From Vibrio sp. LaRot3 (GTDB lineage Bacteria; Pseudomonadota; Gammaproteobacteria; Enterobacterales; Vibrionaceae): a stretch of DNA of 62,867 nucleotides. Both the position numbers and the translations under genes were made by a program. Location: the NCBI RefSeq assembly GCF_027587025.1, contig NZ_JAPPTI010000016.1:1-62867 (forward strand), in the 5' to 3' direction. Below, piece after piece: positions 18,030 to 26,123 of this stretch (position 1 is the stretch's first letter; each line of letters starts with the position of its first letter). Below the pieces are notes generated by a model that saw only the letters and a program-made list of their open reading frames with translations, was not told where the DNA came from and searched no databases.

Positions 18030-18842
18030 TTAATGATCACTGTCTTCGTGTGCCATTGACAGGTAAACAATTGTCAACATCATAAACACGAAGGCTTGAA
18101 TCGTAATAACCAAGATATGGAAAATAGCCCACGGTAGTGAACCCATCCATTGTAAATACCATGGTAGCATTGCCGCACAAAGAATGAATACAACCTCACC
18201 TGCGAACATGTTACCGAATAGACGCATACCTAGTGATAGAGGCTTCGCGAGTAGCGATACCACTTCAATAAGCAGGTTAAACGGAATCATTACTGGGTGA
18301 TTAAATGGGTGTAATGCTAATTCCTTTGCAAAGCCACCTAGACCTTTCACTTTGATGCTGTAGTAGATCATCAGAGCAAATACGCCTAGTGCCATAGCCA
18401 TGGTGATGTTCACATCAGCTGACGGTACCACTTTTAAGTATGGAATCCCGAGCCAATGCTCTGCTGGGTAAGGTAAGAAGTCGATAGGAACTAAGTCCAT
18501 CACGTTCATCAAGAATACCCAACAAAAGATAGTTAGTGCTAAAGGCGCGATCAGCGGGTTGCGTCCATGGAACGTGTCTTTGACGTTTTCTGCGACAAAT
18601 TCAACGATCATTTCTACAGCACACTGAAGCTTACCCGGTACACCTACTGTTGCTTTCTTCGCTACCTTGTAAAAAATTCCAAGGAAAATTAAACCAGTAA
18701 ACCAAGAAAAAAACAGGCTATCGATATGTACATTCCAGAAACTTGCTTCATCCGCTACCAGACCTAGCTTAGCTAAAGATAGGTTTGATAAGTGGTGGGC
18801 AATATATCCGGATTGTGTTAGCGCTTCACCTGGCGCAGCCAT
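18030..18842 (-). CDS. atpB: Fo ATP synthase a subunit
   Basis: This membrane subunit forms the proton half-channels. The 270 residues include several hydrophobic helices and the SLGMRLFGNMFAG motif with the essential arginine. Length equals E. coli AtpB (271). It is the second gene of the operon, after atpI. Confidence 0.97.
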   Translation of the reverse strand: MAAPGEALTQSGYIAHHLSNLSLAKLGLVADEASFWNVHIDSLFFSWFTGLIFLGIFYKVAKKATVGVPGKLQCAVEMIVEFVAENVKDTFHGRNPLIAPLALTIFCWVFLMNVMDLVPIDFLPYPAEHWLGIPYLKVVPSADVNITMAMALGVFALMIYYSIKVKGLGGFAKELALHPFNHPVMIPFNLLIEVVSLLAKPLSLGMRLFGNMFAGEVVFILCAAMLPWYLQWMGSLPWAIFHILVITIQAFVFMMLTIVYLSMAHEDSDH

Positions 18843-18850
18843 AACTCATC

Positions 18851-19240
18851 CTATTTTTTGTTGTTAATGAATAGCACTGGCGCACAGATATTAATACCTA
18901 GAGCCAGTAAATAGGTTAGTTTTAGGGGAACAAGTTCCACCTGTATATACATGTAAACAATCGAAAATAGAACAACTGTAATTAGGATTTTTAGAACTTC
19001 ACCCGTGTAAAAGGATGCCGCGACTTTCTTTGCTGCGCGTGCTCCACTAAACATGAAAGCACACAAAGCAAACACTGCATTAGCTACGACAAAAATGCCG
19101 CCACCAATCAATGCAGAAAGTCCCCATTGTAGACTTACAGTTGCAGCCATTCCCGCTGCCACTAACGTAACCGCGCCAAGCTGAATCATTAACAATTGCT
19201 TAGCAAGCTCTCGCCCTGGTCTAGCCAACGCAGTTACCAT
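18851..19240 (-). CDS. atpI: ATP synthase accessory protein AtpI
   Basis: This 129-residue membrane protein has about four hydrophobic segments and is the first gene of the atp operon. AtpI helps c-ring assembly in several bacteria but is not part of the finished enzyme. It is poorly conserved, and the assignment rests on position and topology. It ends 8 bases before atpB. Confidence 0.88.
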   Translation of the reverse strand: MVTALARPGRELAKQLLMIQLGAVTLVAAGMAATVSLQWGLSALIGGGIFVVANAVFALCAFMFSGARAAKKVAASFYTGEVLKILITVVLFSIVYMYIQVELVPLKLTYLLALGINICAPVLFINNKK

Positions 19241-19299
19241 GTATTCGTACCTCTAGTAAATCCACAGCTATACATCTAGGCGCTGAGGAATTGGCAAAA

Positions 19300-19327
19300 A
19301 TTATACGGTGAGTCGAACTGAATGCAA
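19300..19327 (-). promoter_or_regulatory. Promoter of the atp operon
   Basis: On the minus strand TTGCAT (19322-19327), 16 bases and a perfect TATAAT (19300-19305) lie about 60 bases upstream of atpI. This is the best sigma70-type match in the 185-base parB/atpI gap. Confidence 0.65.
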
Positions 19328-19402
19328 TGAAAACACCGCAAAAAGTTACAATTTTGTTTACAAACCGACAACTTTTACACAAAAATTCGTTTTTTACATA
19401 TA

Positions 19403-19416
19403 TTGATTGAGATCAA
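19403..19416. promoter_or_regulatory. FNR-type binding site upstream of the atp operon
   Basis: TTGATTGAGATCAA matches the FNR consensus TTGAT-N4-ATCAA exactly. It lies about 115 bases upstream of the expected start of atp transcription and 10 bases beyond the parB stop. The regulatory sense is not evident from sequence. Confidence 0.6.
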
Positions 19417-19425
19417 GTATCTCAC

Positions 19426-20307
19426 TTAGCTCTGTAACTTGGCAATCAATTGCGCCAACTTTTCAGGCTCATCAACATTTATAGTCACTTTAGCCTTGCC
19501 GCCCTTAGAACGCACAATTGCAACTTTAGCACCAAGCATTTCACTTAGTTTTTGTGACATTTGTTGTGTCTCAACGTCTTGTGGCACATCTTTTTGCTCA
19601 GATTGCGGCTGAAGACACTTTTTTACTAACTGTTCGGTTTGGCGAACCGTCATGTTTTTCTTCGCAACCTGCTGTGCAACCTCTATTTGCTGCTCACCTT
19701 GAAGCATGATTAGAGCACGAGCATGCCCCATCTCTAGCTGTTTCGTTGCGACCAACTGTTTCACATCATTTTCCAGTTGGTTTAGGCGAAGAATATTGCT
19801 CACGCTTGCGCGTGATTTACCAATTACGTCAGCCACCTGCTGGTGGGTTAAAGCAAACTCTTGTTGTAAGCGCTCTAAAGCTTGAGCTTCTTCGATAACA
19901 TTCAGATCTTCGCGCTGAATGTTTTCGATCAGTGCCATTGCGATCGCCGCACGATCTTCAACCTTTTTGATCAAACAAGGTACTTGGGTTAAACCCGCTT
20001 TACGAGCTGCACGCCAGCGACGCTCGCCAGCAATGATCTCATATTTACCCATCTCAACCTGACGAACCACGATCGGTTGGATGATACCTTGCGATTCAAT
20101 CGAAGCCGCTAGCTCTTCTAGCGCTTCAGGTTCCATATCTTTACGTGGCTGGTAAACGCCTGCGCGCAAACTGGTGATGCTTAGCTCAGTCAACTCACCA
20201 TTACTTGAAAGCTCTTGGCTGTGAATTGCTGTTTGCTGTTTTTCTCGGGCTAGAGAGCTCGTCGAAAGAAGAGCATCAAGCCCTTTACCTAAACCACGTT
20301 TAGACAT
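19426..20307 (-). CDS. parB: Chromosome partitioning protein ParB
   Basis: ParB binds parS sites near the origin and spreads as a CTP-dependent clamp, giving ParA its cargo. The 293 residues have the conserved N-terminus (GLGKGLDALL), the CTP-binding GERRWRAARKAG motif and a central HTH (LTHQQVADVIGKSRASVSNILRL). The C-terminal dimerisation domain follows. It follows parA by 25 bases. A parS-like site lies in the window at 34996. Confidence 0.96.
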   Translation of the reverse strand: MSKRGLGKGLDALLSTSSLAREKQQTAIHSQELSSNGELTELSITSLRAGVYQPRKDMEPEALEELAASIESQGIIQPIVVRQVEMGKYEIIAGERRWRAARKAGLTQVPCLIKKVEDRAAIAMALIENIQREDLNVIEEAQALERLQQEFALTHQQVADVIGKSRASVSNILRLNQLENDVKQLVATKQLEMGHARALIMLQGEQQIEVAQQVAKKNMTVRQTEQLVKKCLQPQSEQKDVPQDVETQQMSQKLSEMLGAKVAIVRSKGGKAKVTINVDEPEKLAQLIAKLQS

Positions 20308-20332
20308 GATTTTGATTCCTTAGGTTAGTGTT

Positions 20333-21106
20333 TTATGCAGGGACTTCTTCACGACGAAGCATTTCACCGGCTAGGGCTAAATATGCTTTTGCGCCTGCTG
20401 AGTATTTGTCGTAGTACATTGCAGGCTTACCATGGCTTGGCGCTTCTGCAAGACGAACGTTACGAGGAATAACAGTGCGGTACACTTTGTCGCCAAAGTG
20501 CTTTTTCAATTGGTCGGATACTTCATTGGATAGCCGATTTCGAGGGTCATACATAGTACGCAGCAAACCTTCGATTTTTAGATTCTCGTTTACAACAGCG
20601 GCTAGCTTGCTAATGGTATCCATTAACGCGGTTAAACCTTCAAGTGCGAAATACTCACACTGCATTGGCACCAACACAGAATCTGCTGCGGCCATAGCGT
20701 TGATTGTAAGAAGGTTTAGAGAAGGAGGACAATCTATAAAGATGAAATCATAGTTATCGCGAACCGAGGCAAGCGCATGTTTCAAGCGTACTTCGCGTGC
20801 AAACACTTCCATCAGTTTGATTTCAGCCGCGGTGACGTCGCCGTTCGCAGCAATTAGGTCGTAATTGCCCGAGGTTTTACGACATACCACTTCTTCAAAT
20901 GGTACATCTTCAACCAATAATTCATATGCCGTAGCGTCGACTTGATACTTATCGACACCACTGGCCATGGTTGCGTTACCTTGCGGGTCAAGATCGATCA
21001 CCAATACCTTACGCTTAGTTGCGGCCATAGACGCAGCTAAGTTAATACAAGTTGTTGTTTTACCAACTCCGCCTTTCTGATTGGCAATGGCTACAATTTT
21101 TCCCAC
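20333..21106 (-). CDS. parA: Chromosome partitioning ATPase ParA
   Basis: This Walker-type ATPase of the ParA/Soj/MinD family drives origin segregation. The deviant Walker A is KGGVGKTT (11-18), and DFIFIDCPPSL is the Walker B region. At 257 residues it is a small chromosomal-type ParA without an N-terminal DNA-binding extension. It forms the standard rsmG-parA-parB order. Confidence 0.96.
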   Translation of the reverse strand: MGKIVAIANQKGGVGKTTTCINLAASMAATKRKVLVIDLDPQGNATMASGVDKYQVDATAYELLVEDVPFEEVVCRKTSGNYDLIAANGDVTAAEIKLMEVFAREVRLKHALASVRDNYDFIFIDCPPSLNLLTINAMAAADSVLVPMQCEYFALEGLTALMDTISKLAAVVNENLKIEGLLRTMYDPRNRLSNEVSDQLKKHFGDKVYRTVIPRNVRLAEAPSHGKPAMYYDKYSAGAKAYLALAGEMLRREEVPA

Positions 21107-21120
21107 GATCTACCTCGCTA

Positions 21121-21753
21121 TTAATCCTTGCGCGATAAGATTACTAGATGACGCTCACCTTCCAATTGAGGAACTTGCAAAGGTTTGATATCGGTCACAT
21201 TACTCCACTCTGGGAGCTGCGCAATCTCATCCTGTGATAATTGCCCCTTAAGAGCAAGAAAACGACCTGTCTCCTCTTTAGGCAAGTGATGACACCACTC
21301 AACCATATCCACCATCGAAGCAAAAGCTCTACTTAGTACACCATCAAACTTCTCTTCAGGTTGATACTCTTCAACACGACTTTGAATCGGAGTCACGTTT
21401 TCTAACTTCAGCTCATGAACAACTTGCTTAATAAAACGAATGCGTTTGCCTAAGCTATCTAGTAAATCGAATGATTTATCTGGATTCATAATCGCCAAAG
21501 GAATACCAGGCAGCCCTGGTCCAGTGCCAACATCAATAAAACGCTCACCTTGTAAGTGAGTACTAACCACTATGCTGTCCAAAATGTGCTTTACCAACAT
21601 TTCTTTCGGGTCGCGCACAGAAGTCAGATTGTAGGCCTTGTTCCATTTATGCAGCATCTCAACATAGCCAACAAGCTGTTCGCGCTGAAGCTCTGAAACT
21701 TCAAGTTCTGTTTGACCAATAAGTTGATCAAGCGTTTGACGTAACTGAGTCAT
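21121..21753 (-). CDS. rsmG: 16S rRNA m7G527 methyltransferase RsmG
   Basis: RsmG (GidB) methylates N7 of G527 in 16S rRNA using S-adenosylmethionine. The SAM-binding motif FIDVGTGPGLPGIPLA is near residue 70 of 210. The ATG overlaps the stop of mnmG by one base, so the two are translationally coupled. Confidence 0.96.
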   Translation of the reverse strand: MTQLRQTLDQLIGQTELEVSELQREQLVGYVEMLHKWNKAYNLTSVRDPKEMLVKHILDSIVVSTHLQGERFIDVGTGPGLPGIPLAIMNPDKSFDLLDSLGKRIRFIKQVVHELKLENVTPIQSRVEEYQPEEKFDGVLSRAFASMVDMVEWCHHLPKEETGRFLALKGQLSQDEIAQLPEWSNVTDIKPLQVPQLEGERHLVILSRKD

Positions 21754-23648
21754 TAAGCTTCCTCACCTTTCTTTAGAAGACCATGTTTTTTTAGATGTAC
21801 CAATAGGATAGAAATGGCTGCTGGCGTAATACCTGAGATACGTGACGCAATACCGATGCTTTCAGGTTTCGCATCGCTTAGCTTCACCACAACCTCATTT
21901 GAAAGACCGCTCACTTTCGAGTAATCCAAATCAAACGGCAGTTTGGTGTTCTCATGGCGTAGAGACTTCTCAATTTCGTCTTGCTGACGCTTGATGTAAC
22001 CTTCGTATTTCACTTGGATTTCAACTTGCTCTGCTGCTTGTTGATCATCGATAACGGGTTGGAATGCTTCAAGTCCAGTCAGCTGTGTATACGTGATCTC
22101 AGGACGACGCAGAAGATCTTCACCGCTCGCTTCGCGTGCCATTGGTGTTTTTAGCAATTGGTTAAGCGCATCGACGCCTTCCGATTTTGGATTCATCCAC
22201 GTAGATTTTAAGCGCTGACGTTCAAGCTCAATATTCTCAATCTTTTGATTGAAACGAGACCAACGGGCTTCATCCACTAAACCAAGCTTGTATGCTTGCT
22301 CAGTTAAACGTAAGTCGGCGTTATCTTCACGAAGTAGTAAGCGGTATTCTGCACGTGACGTGAACATACGGTAAGGCTCTTTAGTACCCATGGTAGAAAG
22401 ATCGTCAATCAAGACGCCAACATAAGCTTCATCACGACGCGGACTCCAGCCCTCTTTGTCTTGACTGAACAAACTAGCATTAAGACCAGCCATTAAACCT
22501 TGCGCGGCGGCTTCTTCGTAACCAGTTGTACCGTTAATTTGGCCAGCAAAGAATAGACCAGAGATGAATTTCGTCTCGTAGGTGTGTTTTAAGTCACGTG
22601 GGTCGAAGAAGTCATACTCAATGGCATAACCAGGGCGCACGATGTGTGCGTTCTCAAAACCTTTCATCGAGCGAACGATTTGCACTTGAACATCAAACGG
22701 CAAGCTGGTGGAGATACCATTTGGGTATAGCTCATGCGTCGTTAGACCTTCTGGTTCAATGAAGATTTGGTGACTGTTTTTATCCGCAAAACGCATCACT
22801 TTGTCTTCGATCGAAGGACAGTAACGTGGGCCAATACCTTCAATCACACCAGCATACATCGGGCTACGATCGAGGTTAGCACGAATCACATCATGAGTTT
22901 GCTCATTGGTATGAGTAATAAAACATGGAATTTGGCGTGGCTGCTGACTGCGGCTTCCCATGAATGAAAAAACAGGTGTTGGATTATCACCGTGTTGTGC
23001 TTCAAGTACTGAGAAATCAACAGTACGAGCATCAATACGCGGTGGTGTACCTGTTTTTAGACGATCCACTCGGAATGGTAATTCGCGTAAACGATCCGCA
23101 AGAGCAATTGACGGAGGATCGCCTGCACGGCCTCCTGAGGAGCTTTCCATACCAATATGAATCTTACCCCCAAGGAAGGTGCCAACGGTCAATACAACCG
23201 ACTTAGCGCGGAATTTAAGACCCATTTGAGTCACAACTCCACGTACTTGATCATTTTCAACAATCAGATCATCAACGGATTGTTGGAACAAAGTGAGGTT
23301 ATCTGTATTTTCTAGCACGTTACGAACATGCGCTTTGTACAAGGCGCGATCTGCTTGAGCACGAGTTGCTCTTACTGCCGGGCCTTTTGATGCGTTCAAT
23401 GTTCTGAATTGAATACCAGAATGATCAATGGCTTGAGCCATCAAACCACCCATTGCATCCACTTCTTTGACTAAGTGACCTTTGCCGATACCGCCAATGG
23501 CTGGGTTACATGACATCTGACCTAAAGTATCGATGTTATGAGTCAATAAGAGGGTTTTTTGCCCTGTACGCGCTGATGCGAGTGCGGCTTCCGTTCCTGC
23601 GTGACCGCCACCAACAACGATGACGTCAAAGTTTTCGTGATAAAGCAT
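21753..23648 (-). CDS. mnmG: tRNA uridine-5-carboxymethylaminomethyl modification enzyme MnmG
   Basis: MnmG (GidA) works with MnmE to modify the wobble uridine of several tRNAs, using FAD and a folate-derived carbon. I place the start at the ATG at 23648 (MLYHENF, 631 residues), which is the conserved N-terminus. The frame is open 22 codons further upstream. FAD-binding GGGHAG is at 13-18. It reads away from oriC, as in E. coli. Confidence 0.97.
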   Translation of the reverse strand: MLYHENFDVIVVGGGHAGTEAALASARTGQKTLLLTHNIDTLGQMSCNPAIGGIGKGHLVKEVDAMGGLMAQAIDHSGIQFRTLNASKGPAVRATRAQADRALYKAHVRNVLENTDNLTLFQQSVDDLIVENDQVRGVVTQMGLKFRAKSVVLTVGTFLGGKIHIGMESSSGGRAGDPPSIALADRLRELPFRVDRLKTGTPPRIDARTVDFSVLEAQHGDNPTPVFSFMGSRSQQPRQIPCFITHTNEQTHDVIRANLDRSPMYAGVIEGIGPRYCPSIEDKVMRFADKNSHQIFIEPEGLTTHELYPNGISTSLPFDVQVQIVRSMKGFENAHIVRPGYAIEYDFFDPRDLKHTYETKFISGLFFAGQINGTTGYEEAAAQGLMAGLNASLFSQDKEGWSPRRDEAYVGVLIDDLSTMGTKEPYRMFTSRAEYRLLLREDNADLRLTEQAYKLGLVDEARWSRFNQKIENIELERQRLKSTWMNPKSEGVDALNQLLKTPMAREASGEDLLRRPEITYTQLTGLEAFQPVIDDQQAAEQVEIQVKYEGYIKRQQDEIEKSLRHENTKLPFDLDYSKVSGLSNEVVVKLSDAKPESIGIASRISGITPAAISILLVHLKKHGLLKKGEEA

Positions 23649-23761
23649 GAACTGACCTCTGATATTCACGAGAGATGTAGACAGATAAAAGAGCGATATT
23701 CTACCTGCTTTCATGTAGAGAGAAAATCGCTTTTGTGTATTTTCATTTTAGGTGAGCAAAG

Positions 23762-24073
23762 TAAATATATATAAGATCTATATATATGATCTTTTATTGG
23801 ATCTATTATTAAGATCGCCTAATTCTGTGGATAACTAAAAAATGATCAACAAGATCATGGATCTTATTTGGATCATATCATGTGATCTTACCTTGATCAG
23901 ATCGAGGATTAACTGGGATCAAAATCGATGGTTATACACAGGGGGTCGCAAGGGTAAAAGTTATTCTTGGGATAACTATAGGTTAATCACCGGATAAAGT
24001 GATACTTATGCACAGTCTGGTTGATTAAAATATAAGCACTTAAACAGCGTGAGAAGTGGGATAACTATCCACA
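23762..24073. other. Chromosomal replication origin oriC
   Basis: This gene-free interval between mnmG and mioC is the standard oriC location in gammaproteobacteria. DnaA-box matches are TGTGGATAA (23826-23834), TTATACACA (23932-23940), TTATGCACA (24006-24014) and CTATCCACA (24065-24073). An AT-rich unwinding region (23762-23816) holds repeated units of the AGATC-TATTATT type. I count 12 GATC sites between 23775 and 23920, suited to Dam/SeqA control. No convincing IHF site was found by eye. Confidence 0.93.
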
Positions 24074-24087
24074 GAGAGGATTTTAGG

Positions 24088-24118
24088 TAAAAAAAAACGG
24101 CCAGCAAAGCTGACCGTT
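24088..24118 (-). terminator. Terminator of mioC at the edge of oriC
   Basis: On the minus strand AACGGTCAGC, TTT and GCTGGCCGTT form a 10-base stem with one G-U pair. A run of eight T follows. It would stop mioC transcription before it enters oriC. Confidence 0.88.
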
Positions 24119-24135
24119 TACAGTATTTGGAAGGT

Positions 24136-24570
24136 TTAGAAGCGGTCAATATGTTGTTCTAACCAAGCTTCTGCTGCGTCTTCTGGCACCGGATGAGCCA
24201 AAATATCGATAGTAAAGCACTCTGTAAGTGCCGTTCCACCGATGTCCTCAAGTAGATCATGTGCGTGTTTACCCGCAGCACAAAAGGTGTCATAGCTTGA
24301 ATCACCAATCGCAACGACAGCATATGTCACGTCACTCATCTTTGGTGGTGTGTCTTGAAGTGCTTGGATGAAAGGTTTGATGTTATCCGGGTAGTCGCCC
24401 GCACCATGGGTTGAGGTAACGATAATCCAAGTGCCATCAGCGTTGATATTGGTGAGATCTGGCTGATTGTGAATTTCAGTTTGATGACCTTTTTCAATTA
24501 ATAGATCACTGATGTGATCACCAACGTACTCTGCACCACCAAGGGTACTACCTGTAATTATGTGGATCAT
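24136..24570 (-). CDS. mioC: Flavodoxin-like protein MioC
   Basis: This 144-residue FMN-binding flavodoxin-like protein has the phosphate loop TGSTLGGAEY near the N-terminus and STHGAGDYPDN further on. In E. coli MioC is linked to biotin synthase activity, and its gene borders oriC. The ATG at 24570 (MIHIITG) is preferred over an upstream in-frame start because GGAACC lies just before it. A strong terminator separates it from oriC, unlike the E. coli arrangement. Confidence 0.93.
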   Translation of the reverse strand: MIHIITGSTLGGAEYVGDHISDLLIEKGHQTEIHNQPDLTNINADGTWIIVTSTHGAGDYPDNIKPFIQALQDTPPKMSDVTYAVVAIGDSSYDTFCAAGKHAHDLLEDIGGTALTECFTIDILAHPVPEDAAEAWLEQHIDRF

Positions 24571-24621
24571 GCGGGTTCCTTTTGTTGATACCAATAGCAG
24601 CGCTAAGCGCGGTTGGTATAA

Positions 24622-24640
24622 ACGCAGCGCTTGGCTGCGT
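24622..24640 (-). terminator. Hairpin downstream of mnmE
   Basis: ACGCAGC and GCTGCGT form a 7-base stem with a 5-base loop directly after the mnmE stop, followed by only TTT on the minus strand. A second inverted repeat, ATACCAA (24588-24594) with TTGGTAT (24613-24619) enclosing GCGCT/AGCGC, is adjacent. It is a weak terminator or an mRNA-processing structure between mnmE and mioC. Confidence 0.5.
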
Positions 24641-24647
24641 AAGACTG

Positions 24648-26009
24648 TTATTTACCAATACAGAAGGATGAGAAAATACGTCCCAATAAGTCATCTGAAC
24701 TAAACTCGCCAGTGATCTCATTTAGGTGTTGCTGAGCGATACGCAGTTCCTCTGCCAAAATTTCACCTGCCATATAGCCTTCTAATTGTTGTTGGCCAAT
24801 GTCTAGGTGCTGCGCAGCTTTTTCCAGTGCTTCTAGGTGACGACGACGAGCCATAAAGCCGCCTTCGTGGCCACCAGCAAAGCCCATACACTCTTTTAGG
24901 TGGGTGCGTAGGGCATCCACACCTTGACCTGTTTTGGCTGATAAACGGATCAAAGTGGGTGAATTAACGTGACAGATCCCAAGGTCTTCACCGGTTTGAT
25001 CCGCTTTGTTACGGATCACTGTCATGCCGATGCTATCAGGTAGACGATCTACGAAATCTGGCCAAATATCTTTCGGATCAGTCGCTTCGGTTGTGGTGCC
25101 ATCCACCATAAATAATACTCGGTCAGCTTGAGCAATTTCATCCCAAGCTCGTTCAATACCGATTTTCTCTACTTCGTCAGAAGCATCACGTAGACCAGCG
25201 GTGTCGATAATATGCAGCGGCATACCGTCAATATGGATGTGTTCACGCAGTACATCGCGGGTTGTTCCGGCAATGTCAGTTACAATTGCCGACTCTTTGC
25301 CTGATAAGGCATTCAGCAAGCTTGATTTACCCGCATTTGGACGACCAGCGATAACCACTTTCATGCCTTCACGCATGATGGCACCTTGGTTTGCTTCTTG
25401 GCGAACCAAGGCAAGGTTATCAATAATGGTTTGTAAGTCTCCTGCCACTTTTCCATCGGCTAGAAAGTCGATTTCTTCTTCTGGGAAGTCGATCGCGGCT
25501 TCTACGTAGATACGCAAGTGAATCAATGATTCAACTAGGGTATTGATGCGTCCAGAGAATGCGCCTTGGAGCGATTGTAGGGCTGATTTAGCCGCTTCTT
25601 CAGAACTTGCGTCGATAAGGTCTGCTATTGCCTCTGCTTGCGCTAGGTCGAGCTTATCGTTAAGGAATGCTCGTTCTGAGAACTCGCCGGGTCTTGCAGT
25701 ACGGATACCGTCAATCTTTAAGATACGCTTAATGAGCATATCCATTACTACAGGGCCGCCATGGCCTTGCAGCTCAAGAACGTCTTCACCAGTGAAAGAG
25801 TGCGGGTTTGGGAAGTAAAGAGCGATGCCTTGGTCAAGTTGATTGCCTTGCTCATCGGTAAAAGGCAAATATTCAGCGTAACGTGGACGCAGTGTTTTGC
25901 CGGTTACTTCCAATGCAACTTTTTCTGCCAGTGGGCCAGAAACGCGGATAATACCCACACCGCCACGACCTGGTGCGGTTGCTTGGGCGACAATGGTATC
26001 TGTAGTCAT
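24648..26009 (-). CDS. mnmE: tRNA modification GTPase MnmE
   Basis: MnmE (TrmE) is the GTPase partner of MnmG in wobble-uridine modification. It has an N-terminal folate-binding domain beginning ATAPGRGGVGIIRVSG. A helical domain with an inserted G domain follows (GRPNAGKSSLLN, DTAGLR, NKAD). The C-terminus is FCIGK with the conserved Cys at residue 450. Length 453 equals the E. coli protein (454). Confidence 0.97.
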   Translation of the reverse strand: MTTDTIVAQATAPGRGGVGIIRVSGPLAEKVALEVTGKTLRPRYAEYLPFTDEQGNQLDQGIALYFPNPHSFTGEDVLELQGHGGPVVMDMLIKRILKIDGIRTARPGEFSERAFLNDKLDLAQAEAIADLIDASSEEAAKSALQSLQGAFSGRINTLVESLIHLRIYVEAAIDFPEEEIDFLADGKVAGDLQTIIDNLALVRQEANQGAIMREGMKVVIAGRPNAGKSSLLNALSGKESAIVTDIAGTTRDVLREHIHIDGMPLHIIDTAGLRDASDEVEKIGIERAWDEIAQADRVLFMVDGTTTEATDPKDIWPDFVDRLPDSIGMTVIRNKADQTGEDLGICHVNSPTLIRLSAKTGQGVDALRTHLKECMGFAGGHEGGFMARRRHLEALEKAAQHLDIGQQQLEGYMAGEILAEELRIAQQHLNEITGEFSSDDLLGRIFSSFCIGK

Positions 26010-26081
26010 AAAAAGTGCCTGTGTTTAGCTGTGCCGCTTGGGCAATAAATATCAATTAGCTGAATTGTAATCAGCTCCAAT

Positions 26082-26108
26082 AAAAAAGGCGACCTTTTGG
26101 TCGCCTTT
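26082..26108 (-). terminator. Terminator of the rpmH-rnpA-yidD-yidC operon
   Basis: GGCGACC and GGTCGCC form a stem closed by a TTTT loop, with A/T runs on both sides. On the minus strand six T follow. It lies between yidC and mnmE. Confidence 0.85.
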
Positions 26109-26123
26109 GTCTTGGATTAGAAC

